Of a stretch of 64,000 bases of DNA, positions 1-9,368 are shown piece by piece. Made by a program: the position numbers and the translations under genes. Every line of letters starts with the position of its first letter. Positions within the stretch are counted from its first letter, which is position 1. Under the pieces are notes generated by a model. The model was not told the origin of the DNA, made no database searches, and worked only from the letters and a program-made list of their open reading frames with translations. The DNA is from Syncephalis plumigaleata (Eukaryota > Zoopagomycota > Zoopagomycetes > Zoopagales > Piptocephalidaceae): positions 186,001 to 250,000 of the forward strand of contig JAIXMF010000014.1 in assembly GCA_025201365.1 (NCBI GenBank), written 5' to 3'.

Positions 1-2
1 AC

Positions 3-2335
3 ACTGTGCATACGACGACCTTCCATGCCTACTCGCTCTCGAAGTACATATTTCTTAGTGGATTTGAGGGGAGTGCAAGCTTTGAGTTTAAAAAGTACGT
101 CCACAAAGACTTTTTCAAAGAGGTGTGGCTTTCTTTACTCAATCGGACAACATGCCAGACCAGAACAGAGAAGACAGCTGAATTTCGTAAATTGATCAGT
201 GACCATTGGGATGATTATCATACCATTACTGGCTATCAAAAGCCAAAATTTGATAAAGCTGATCAGTCGGCTGGTACGAAGCAAATAGAATTTGTGTTGC
301 TTATACCAACAACATCAAGCTACACTTTGCCGACCATCTTCGACGCGCCATCAACAAGACTTCAAGGTCAAGAAGCGGATAAAGGCTATGAGGAAGGAAT
401 TGTCCGAACAGGGTGTAGATGATGCTGAGATTCGCAAGGAAATCAGTAAGGAAATCACTACACCTGTAAGAGACTTCAAAGCCGCAATAGCGAAGCGAGA
501 TGTGAATAGAGCGACATTTGAGAAGGAGCCTAAGCTTGCAGAAGCATTCGACGTCTTTGAGCCCGTTCTAAAAGCTTATCCTGAGGGCTACAAATTTGAA
601 AAAGACAGTATTTATTATGATTGTGTAGCAGCCCCAGCTATGCATCTTAAAGCGTTCTACAAGCTTGCCTGTCTGTTTGAAGCCCTCGGCTTAAAGGCCT
701 TTGAGTGTTTCCCCATGCGCCGTTCGTTTTCGCCGTGTTACATCCACATTGATACCACTATCCTTTGCATGAACATACTAGGTAATTGCAAGTGTAAGAG
801 TGAAGAAAATAAGAAGAGGAGGGAGGCCAAGAAAGCGGGGGAGGAGATGAAGAAGAAGACTGAGGAAGAGCTTAAGGCTTGGAAGCACAAACATTGGAGC
901 CAAGTCGTGAACCTTAAGGCAAAGCCACTTAGAAATCAAAAGGGTGGTGAGCTCGAGTTTTTTGGTTCAATTGACACCGATGGCGTTGGTGTCACGGTCA
1001 TCAAGAAGGGCATCGAGAAGGTCAACGAGAAGGTCACCGAGAAGATTGCCGAGAAGATCACCAAGAAGATTACCAAGAGACGGGGAGCGAAGTCAGCAGC
1101 AGAGGAACCAGCAAAGAAGAGCATCGAATATATCACCGATTTAAGTGAGGAGGATCGCAACAAACTCAAAGGCAAATGCGTGGCGGTAGACCCTGGAAGA
1201 AGAGATCTATTGTTTTGTGTACACGAAGATTCGACATCAGAAAAGCCGATCAAATATCGGTACACAAAACTACATCAAGACAAGATGCGAAAGATGAAGA
1301 AATACCGCAAGATCATTCAAGACTGCAAGAAAGGGAATCAGGCGGTGCAGCAGGCCGAGGTGGCTCTTTCAAGGACCCAGGGCAGCACTGTATCTCTGGC
1401 GGATTATAAGAAATATCTGGAATGCAGATCACAGCACTCAGATATTCTTACCAACTTCTACCGGGAAACGCTCACCACCCCCATCACCGATCCCTCCACC
1501 GATTCTACCGCTGAGCCCTCCACTAAGCCCTCCAAGCATCCTACCCCTCAACCTCTTTTCAGAAAGTTAAAGCTCTCAGCATATATCAACAAGCAACAAA
1601 GCGATCATAAGCTGATCCAAGAGCTAACTGAGAAGTTCGGTAAGGAGGCGGTGTTTGTGATGGGGAACTGGTCCGCTCCTCATGCCAAATACCACGAGCC
1701 CATTCGTGGTTGGCTTTAGAAGACTTTTACAAAAACATTTTAAAGTCTTTCTAATTGACGAGCACAAGACCAGCAAGTGCTGCCCAACTTGCAACAATCC
1801 CACACTTGAGACGTTCAAGAAGGTCAGAAATCCTCGCCTCAAGAAACATGAAGACGGTCCTAAAGTTATTCGACATGGTCTCTTAAGGTAAGTACAATTT
1901 ATTACACTTTGCTATTTATTAAATATATTAATTAATTATTTTATTAGATGCACACATCAACTTGTAAAGAGGCCATGAAAGATATCAAGGACAAGAAGGT
2001 TCAAGAGGGTATGATGGACGTGGATGACGAGAAGGACGAGGAGGTCGAGCTGGATAAAGACAACAAGCCAATTGAAAGATTCGAGTATCGTGTATGGAAT
2101 CGGGATATGGCAGCATGTCTGAACTTCATTCAATTATCCACAGTGCTCGCATGGATATGGTATTCCAGAACAATTCCGACGAGTGCGTTCCTTCTAAACG
2201 TTCAAGCAATGATGAGCAAGACAAGGGGCCAAACAACAAAAAACAATTCATCCGTGATGGTTATCGCTATCACCCCAGTCTTTCCCCCAAGGGAAGGGGG
2301 GCTGGGAAACAGAATACGGGGGTACTTGTACTTGT
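3..2335 (+). pseudogene. Fanzor (TnpB-like RNA-guided nuclease), decayed, 5' end cut by window edge
   Basis: Fanzors are eukaryotic relatives of transposon-encoded TnpB that cut DNA with a RuvC fold guided by an RNA. Seen here, in order: an N-terminal helical part (3-300), a Lys/Glu-rich insert near 1000-1130, RuvC-I motif VDPGRRD (Asp codon 1189-1191), the stretch IDEHKTSKCCPTCNN (Glu codon 1760-1762, first half of a zinc ribbon, CxxC), and RuvC-III motif WNRDMAACLN (Asp codon 2104-2106). The Glu placed just before the zinc ribbon is the rearranged position known for Fanzors. A 60-nt intron (1888-1947, GTAAGT...ATTAG) interrupts the zinc ribbon. The reading frame changes near 300, 360, 1705, 1950 and 2130, so the copy is probably dead although the three acidic residues survive. 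No transposase or terminal repeats were recognised nearby. Confidence 0.85.
2273..2307 (+). other. GC-rich hairpin at the 3' end of the Fanzor remnant (candidate guide-RNA scaffold)
   Basis: In strongly AT-rich surroundings this 35-nt stretch pairs CCCAG (2274-2278) with CTGGG (2302-2306), with C-runs facing G-runs inside. In TnpB and Fanzor loci the guide RNA comes from the 3' end of the gene or just beyond it. The position therefore fits, but the assignment is inference from location and structure only. Confidence 0.35.
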
Positions 2336-2339
2336 AAGT

Positions 2340-3230
2340 GTTAATTATTATTTATTCGTAAAACAAAAGCTAACTGCGCAAATTGGATGGAAAAAGCCTG
2401 TAATCTTTCATTTGTGTTCCTTTCCATCTCATACAAATCATCAATGTGGTTCACTTTTATCGAATTACAATGATGATGATGGTATTCGATTTATATTGAT
2501 GCACAGACATTTGATACAAGCATTATCGTGCAGACTGAACTGCTCAGTATAAAGCATATATACGTCTACTATTAGCAATCTATATTTAATTGATCTAGAC
2601 ATGAAATGAACAACTACCATTTGAATCAGGCCTGAGGCATGAAAGGTAAAAACTAAACTCATAATAATAATCAAGCACTCGCTCTAAAAGGTAGGCTCTA
2701 ATCTATTTTTATTAAATTTACGGGAACTGCTAGTGTATACTTACTGATAATAGTAGTAGAACATCATTATTACATGATATCCAAGTATTCATATGACGTA
2801 TTATTGCTAGGGAGATAATGCTATCTGTACAATCATATCATCTATTGATACAGATACTAATCTTGGTATATAACCGCGCTTTGTTACAATCCTGGTTGTT
2901 GTTGAAAGCAATCATGCTTGTGGTTCGATAAATTCACCTCTCTCTCTCTCTATTCACACTCGCTGTTTTCTTTTCACCTTCCTTCGCCTCTTTCTCAAAT
3001 AGCACTTCATTCTCCATACTGTAACCAGTCAACTGGGTAGTCTATTCCCCTTTCCCCAATATATATCACTACGAAGAACGGTGTAGCGTGTCATTGGCTA
3101 TAGTTTAATATTATTGGTGCACTTATTAGCATACTTCTTGTTCATCCTGTTCTTATTCTTGTTACTGTTCTTGTTGTATACCCTGGTTTGTGTAGAACCT
3201 GTACATGTCACAGGGACTGGTTTCCTTGGA
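2340..3230. other. Intergenic: Fanzor remnant to RhoGEF gene
   Basis: AT-rich with no supported gene. A pyrimidine-rich stretch at about 2937-3000 precedes the RhoGEF start, as often seen in fungal promoters or 5' leaders. The hydrophobic reading frame at 3114-3230 has no ATG and is not taken as coding. Confidence 0.5.
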
Positions 3231-6084
3231 ATGCACGCAATGATGCAAGCAAGTCGTCCGTCTCTCTACAGAGACCAAGCCAATCTCTATGTTAACGGGC
3301 AGTATACGAACAGTCCAGATAGTACCGAACCTGGTAAGTAATACTATTATACTGCACTTGTCAGGTGCACGTACAAACAAGTGAGGGAAACATACTAATA
3401 CTCGCAACACGTGTGTAGAGAATCCATTTGAGACGGCAGAGATCATCGATGACGACAGTGTCTATGGTGTAACCGATGATTATTAGAGAATCCTTTTGAA
3501 TGTTCAGAGCTTGAATATTCGGAAGATGACAACGACAACGACGACGATGATGATGATGATGATGATCGTCCATTGTCGACTATGACATCAATCAGATTGT
3601 CAGCGGGTCCACTTTTGAATCTACAGAAAGAGGTGCATGATTGGAATCAACGTCCACGATCCAAGTCGCAAATTAATCTATCGCAACTTAACTATGATGG
3701 TGATCATTATGCATTGAATGGTAAATCGCATAGTAGCAATGGTGCATTGGCTCCTCCACCACCAAGATTACCGCCTCGTCGTGCTAGTTTCGATACATCT
3801 AGTAATAATCATTTTGTTACCACTGTTCTCGCTTATGCCAATAAGCAGAACTCGGTAAATAGAGCACAGGTAATCTAGCATAGCATAGTATAACATAGTA
3901 TATTGCATGATAACTAATCTAATAACGATACATAGACCTGGTCAGGAACAGTATCAGCGCATACGTTAGCGACAATGGATGAAAAGGAGAGAAAGCGCCA
4001 AGAATCAATATTTGAATTAATCATTACTGAACATGTATTTTTACGCAATATGATAACAGTTACTGAGGTAAGCCATATTGGAATAAATAATCTATAATAG
4101 ACATTTAATAACAGTAACAATATAATATAGGTGTTTCGTCGACCATTAGAGGCAGCTCTTTCCGCCCAAGAAATTGAAAGTGTATTTTTAAATCTAGACG
4201 AGATTATCATGTATAGTGCACGATTATTGAATGATTTACTGAGACGACAAGAATCGGATAATCGCGTGCTAACTAGTATAGGTGATATATTTACATTGCA
4301 TGTAAGTTATACTGGTCACATTGTGTATTTCTTGATTACATTAACTGAATGATTACTAGATGTCTGATATGCAATGCTTTCATTCTTATTGCTCGCGTGA
4401 GTCTACAGCAGCACGTCGCTTACAGTATCATCGTAGTCGAGATCCGCGTATTGTGGCTATTCTGCAAGAGGCACGTCAAAATCCTCGATCGCAAAAGTTG
4501 GATCTAAGCACGCTGCTCATTGAACCGATGCAACGTATCACTCGGTATAAGTTGCTATTAAAACAGGTAGATTAATGATTGACATAGCAATGAATAGATG
4601 AATAACCATGATTGTATTATCTCATAATTATAACTGTGTAAACTAGATACATCAATTGACATCGGAAAGAAGTAGAGACTATAAACAGCTGTCGAATGTA
4701 GTGGATGGACTCGAAACACTACTAGTGGAGACAAATGAATCCACGCGTGTATTAGAGAATATTGATCGTTTACGTGAAATCAATTCATGGGTGGATCTAT
4801 CTGATCTCGGCAAGGTAAAAAGATAATGTATGCATTTGCGTAGTACGACTAGTATTAATTATAGAAATGTGATTAGCATTTTGACTTGACCGGACAGACT
4901 ATTCATTTTGAGCAACGATACATCATTTTGGATAGTGTACTCGTGAAGGCAAATAGTGGTCGTAAACTACATGCCTATTTATTTACAGATATGCTCCTGT
5001 TAACACAACCACCGAAATATCGATCAACGAGTGGATATAAGAATGCCGTCTATCGAGAAGTAAGTGTTTAGGTAAAGCGCATATGAATGTATGCTAACCC
5101 AATCTATACAATTATTAGCCATTATTACTAAATGAAATTGAAATACGCGGTAATCCAACACTACGTAAATCATCAGGTTAGTTAGCATTGAGTAGAATCG
5201 TGATAAATATAATCTATTTACGAAGCAATCACCACTTTACTAGATTGCTGCTTCCAAATACTACACGATAGTAAGACTATTACGTTGAAGACCGCCAATG
5301 TTGGTAGTAAAACGAAATGGGTCAATGAAATCGTTAAAGCCAAGAAATCGTTTGAACTATCAAAGGAAATGCTTGATGGTAATATCATAGGGGAAACAAG
5401 AGAGATAATAGATTGATACTGACTAATTGATGTGTGTGCGTGCATGCGTATATGCATGCCTATCCTAATAACAATAGGTGCACCACCTCCCGAGAATACT
5501 GTACTCGGTACATTAAGCGTATTGGTATGCGAGGCAGGCGCTCTAGTCAATCCCGATCAATATGGTAACTATTACCACCGTTCAGTAGACTATCATGCAT
5601 TTTAGTTAACCCACTATTGTAACAAGCACTCCGCACCACTGTCAATGCCTATTGCGTACTTACTGTTTGCGGACAACAGAAGAGAACAAATACCATTGGA
5701 GATAGTAATAATCCACGCTGGCAAGAGGTATGTGCAACTATACGGAATGATATGCGTATCTAGTCTAAACAAGTATTTGTTCTCATTCATTAGACATTTC
5801 TATTTCCCGTTGATGATCTACGTGAGGCAATTCGAGTCGATGTCTACCATAGAATATCGAAATACAGTCAACCAGGTATGTGTGTAGCATGCTAGTTAGT
5901 CATTCATAATAGGCAATCTAATCCTTTTTTTACTACATGATGCTTAGAATTCCTCGGTAGTGCCGAGGTCAATCTCTCCACGTTGGATCATTATGGCGGC
6001 AAGTCAACAAAGACCACCTTCCGTCTAAGTAATGCTAAGCAAAGGGGAAGTGTTACCCTAAGCCTCAAGTTTGATCCAAAATAG
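3231..6084 (+). CDS. Rho guanine-nucleotide exchange factor, DH-PH-C2
   Basis: Predicted 648 aa in 13 exons, activating Rho-family GTPases at membranes. The DH (RhoGEF) domain spans exons 3-6, with SIFELIITEHVFLRNM at its start and LLIEPMQRITRYKLLLKQ, the most conserved DH helix. A PH domain follows in exons 7-9, ending KTKWVNEIVKAKK. Exons 10-13 give a C2 domain. The DH-PH-C2 order resembles the C-terminal half of intersectins, but no SH3 or EH domains are present. Exons: 3231-3333, 3487-3869, 3936-4067, 4131-4301, 4360-4566, 4647-4814, 4877-5059, 5119-5176, 5244-5378, 5478-5564, 5627-5727, 5794-5875, 5948-6084; their sum keeps frame. Exon 2 has an acidic Asp run and a proline-rich PPPPRLPPRR segment. 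The ATG at 3231 is the first in frame; 3240 and 3243 are alternatives. Exon 2 has a second acceptor at 3418 (see findings). Confidence 0.85.
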
Positions 6085-6436
6085 ATACAAGCATCTGTAT
6101 TGTATAGCATTGTTGTGGCGTTAGATATATTTTTTATTGAATTATAGTTTAAATACAATATTAATTATTCATAACCATTGATACTAATTGCATCGATGAT
6201 AATGGAATGACACTCTCATGTTACATGTCTAATTCAATAGCAGTAATTGTTCATAAGTTGTACATTCATGTGGTAGTGAGAAGAATGCTATATGGTACAT
6301 TTTAAGTAAAGGTGACCGTACTATCATATGGCTAATTGACCGGGGTAACTTATAGCAATGCTACTTTATGCATTCGGGCTGCATTACCAGTTAGTATAAA
6401 CAGGATGTCATATATGGTCTAATAGTTTAACGGTAT
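6085..6436. other. Intergenic and upstream region of micro-exon gene A
   Basis: No gene seen. Part of it (about 6205-6330) is similar to 7740-7865, with shared words such as catgtctaattcaat and gttgtacattcatgtgg. It is thus one copy of a flank repeated around this peptide-gene family. Confidence 0.5.
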
Positions 6437-6452
6437 CATCTCGGCTATAAAT
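6437..6452 (+). promoter_or_regulatory. TATA-type core promoter of gene A
   Basis: The word CATCTCGGCTATAAAT lies about 130 nt before the ATG of gene A. The same word occurs before gene B (9158) and before the broken copy C (63063), each followed by a CTCTTCTACT-rich leader. Conservation across three paralogs supports a real TATA box. Confidence 0.65.
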
Positions 6453-6576
6453 CGAGCACTTTTTGACATATTCAACTTGCCTTCTTCATACTCACTCTTC
6501 TACTTTACTCTGCTCTAGCTACTACTACTCTCGTTCTAGTTAGCTGAGCTATCGATTTCACTAGGCCAGCATCAAC

Positions 6577-7332
6577 ATGAAGTTCTCTACTGTTATCACT
6601 ATTGCTGTCGCCGTTGTCGCTGTCACCAGTATGGTCGCCGTTGAAGCTAGTCCCGTCCTGGATCGTCGTGGTATGTCTGGCCGTGACTCTATCAATTGAT
6701 GTACTAATCATAGTCTATTGCTTCATTGTCTACCGATGATTACCGATAGATAGTAATTTCATGTGTATTAAATTGTTGTTTTGATGTGCTAATCACATCA
6801 TAATATTTATCCTATTTCTTAATTTGTTAGCTCAAGATGAAGGTGAGCTATCTTGTTGATTACTACAAGCACTATACTAATCGTAATATAAATCAAATCG
6901 TATGTGTGACTTTCATTTTCAAGATGTTGTAAGCTACTATTTTGATCGTAATGCATGACTACTAATCACGTTATGGCACACGATCCACGTATACTTTTGT
7001 ATAACAGAAAGTAAATAATCATTCTGATCGCAATGCATAGCGTACTAATTAAGCGTGACACATCATTCCCGTATGTTTTTGTATGATAGGACGTAAGTTA
7101 ATACCTGATCCTAATGTACGCTTACTTATTACAGCATGATACATGATCTACATATACTTCTTTATGGTAGAGAGTAAGTTACCACTTTGACTGCAATGTA
7201 TAGCGTGTTAATCACACTACAATCTACATCATCTGGACGATAGGAATAAGCAGTAAGTAATAGCCCAACAATTAATCATACTCATACTAATCCATTATGA
7301 TTACAGAACAAAACAAGGGCATCATTAAGTAG
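6577..7332 (+). CDS. Gene A: small secreted peptide gene with micro-exons
   Basis: Exon 1 (6577-6670, 94 nt) encodes a signal peptide (MKFSTVITIAVAVVAVTS...) followed by SPVLDRR, a dibasic Kex2-like site. Candidate micro-exons: 6750-6752, 6831-6842, 6924-6928, 7008-7010, 7090-7092, 7171-7173 and 7244-7252; the last exon begins at 7307. Each lies between a CTAAY or TTAAY branch-like word plus an AG and a GTRAGT-like donor. The 5-nt exon at 6924 moves the phase, and TAA in 7244-7252 would then end a very short acidic mature peptide after RR. If the phase is instead kept by alternative choices, the last exon gives ...NKGIIK and a stop at 7330-7332. Function unknown; a processed secreted peptide is an inference. 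Splicing is predicted, not shown. Confidence 0.6.
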
Positions 7333-9157
7333 ATATTATAGGTATTCAAGTCAAGAATGGATTGGTGCAAAACCCTCATTTAGTGTCCATGCCATTCAAG
7401 TCATTATTCCTTGGTACAAGAAATATATCTACAAGATCATTCAATCATATATTGAATAAATATGTCAATCTATATTCATACGCATGGTATTCAATACAAT
7501 CATTTCAATAGCAAGTGTATGATGGTTATAGCAAGTGTACGCGTCATCATTGATGGAGTACTTTGGAATAATAATGATGTGTAGATTCAGACAATTGACA
7601 GATCATGCGGTTACACGACATGACAGACATTCACCACTAATTGCTATGATGATTAAACAGATGGATAGCTTTTCTTACACTACCACTTTAATCGACATTC
7701 ATATGCATCGTGTGCATCTAAATGGGATTAAATGATAGTGACTATCTTGACACTCACCCGATGCATGTCTAATTCAATTGTAATCATTCATCTGTTGTAC
7801 ATTCATGTGGGGAGAGGAATGCTACATAATACATTGTAAGCAAAGGCGACAATGCAATCATACGATAGTTGACTTGAACAGCTCATGTCGATATTGCTTC
7901 ATGCATTCGGATTGCATTCGACAATTGACAGAAACAAGCTGGACATGTATTCCTCCATCTAATTGGCATTTATCTGCTCGGTGTGCTACTACACCAATAC
8001 TACTTGTCATTTGGTATTTGTCTGTCCATTGTATCCGTCAATGATCACTCGTCTATTGACTACTACTACTACTACTACTACTCATTCCATAATACACTAG
8101 TCATGTATACAATAATCAATACAAGGTAGTCGATATATCTGGATGTACGATACAAACAAGCAATACCAGTTGATGCAAGTGTACGCGTGCATCATTCACC
8201 AAACATACCGATAGCTATCAATGATAATGGTGATACGATATATTCTGGCCATTTGATTGATGTCTACATAATTGCACTAATAGGAGCAGGTATTTGTAAC
8301 CTATCAAGGTGTTCGATATCACGAATAAACATAAGCACTGCCAAGCCTCTTTTCATATGCACAATCCCGTATGCACAGCTTCTAGTCTGGAGATGATCAA
8401 TTGACAAGTTCAACATCGTTTGACATTCACCAATAGCAATGCCATTGGTATCCGAATCCAACGGCTATTTGTTGTACGTCCATGTCGAGACAGGAATACT
8501 ACATGGATGCTACTAATTAATTCACAACAAGAATAATGGTGTGATCATGCAAGAACGGACATGACGAATCAACTTGACGTTGATTAGCTCTGAGCATTCG
8601 AATTACATTGCCCATTGGCAAATACAAGTTAGTGTTTGCATTCACCAATAGCAATAGCACTGGTATGCGAATACGGCAGACGTATGTTGTACGTCCATGT
8701 GAAGTGGAATACTACGCGAGTGCTACTAGTTGATTCTCGTACAACTAATGGTGCAGTCATATGCTAAAGACTTGTACTGTTCACCCGCTACTTTGCTTTC
8801 CTGTATATCTTGGATGTACTGGTAGTTGACAGAGATGTGCCGACGCGTACTCCCCTATCTAATTGGTGCTGGCTTGCTCGGTGTACTACCAACAAGCAGC
8901 GGATTAAAGGCTTGGCTATGTCGCTATCAGTCATCGACAAAAGTAAACCAATCGAAGTAGACGTGATTCACTAGCGAATGCTGCATCTACTGGTCAATAT
9001 CCACATGGATGGCATGGTAAACGTACAGTCTGATGGATGTTCCATCATTGCGAGTACAATCCATGTACAGAGGAGAGTATCGTATGAAGATAGGCTGACT
9101 GTGACCTATGGCCATCTTATTATGCTCACTAAGAATATCCGCCATCACCATCACTAT
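7333..9157. other. Decayed duplicates of the peptide-gene flanks, no intact gene
   Basis: 7440-7640 matches 62790-62990 upstream of copy C, including gacagatcatgcggtta and gacagacattcacca. 7740-7865 matches 6205-6330. Around 8460-8740, words such as ttgtacgtccatgt recur twice. The stretch reads as several worn copies of the same upstream region, suggesting repeated duplication and loss of peptide genes. Short open frames here look accidental. Confidence 0.55.
8059..8092. repeat. (CTA)n microsatellite
   Basis: About eleven tandem TAC/CTA triplets within the duplicated flank; no coding role is seen. Confidence 0.85.
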
Positions 9158-9173
9158 CATCTCGGCTATAAAT
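9158..9173 (+). promoter_or_regulatory. TATA-type core promoter of gene B
   Basis: CATCTCGGCTATAAAT is identical to the word before gene A. It is followed by a (CTCTACT)n-like leader and then the ATG about 200 nt downstream. Confidence 0.65.
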
Positions 9174-9368
9174 AAGACGCTATTGACACACTCAACTTGT
9201 CATCTTCATACTCGCTCTTCTACTCTATTCTATTCTACTCTACTACTACTACTGTTACTACTCGTATATATTATTGCTCTGTATTCTCGCTCTATTCTAC
9301 TCTCACTACTCCCTACTCTCGTTCTAGTTAACTTATCTGTCTATCCACTCCACCAGGCCAACATCAAC

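Noticed and set aside
3114-3230. N-terminal transmembrane segment on the RhoGEF
   Set aside because: It has no ATG; it is only open because of the T-rich leader sequence.
6421-6460. tRNA-like start TGGTCTAATAGTTTAACGG
   Set aside because: No B box or matching 3' half follows; the segment is the conserved TATA promoter of the peptide genes.
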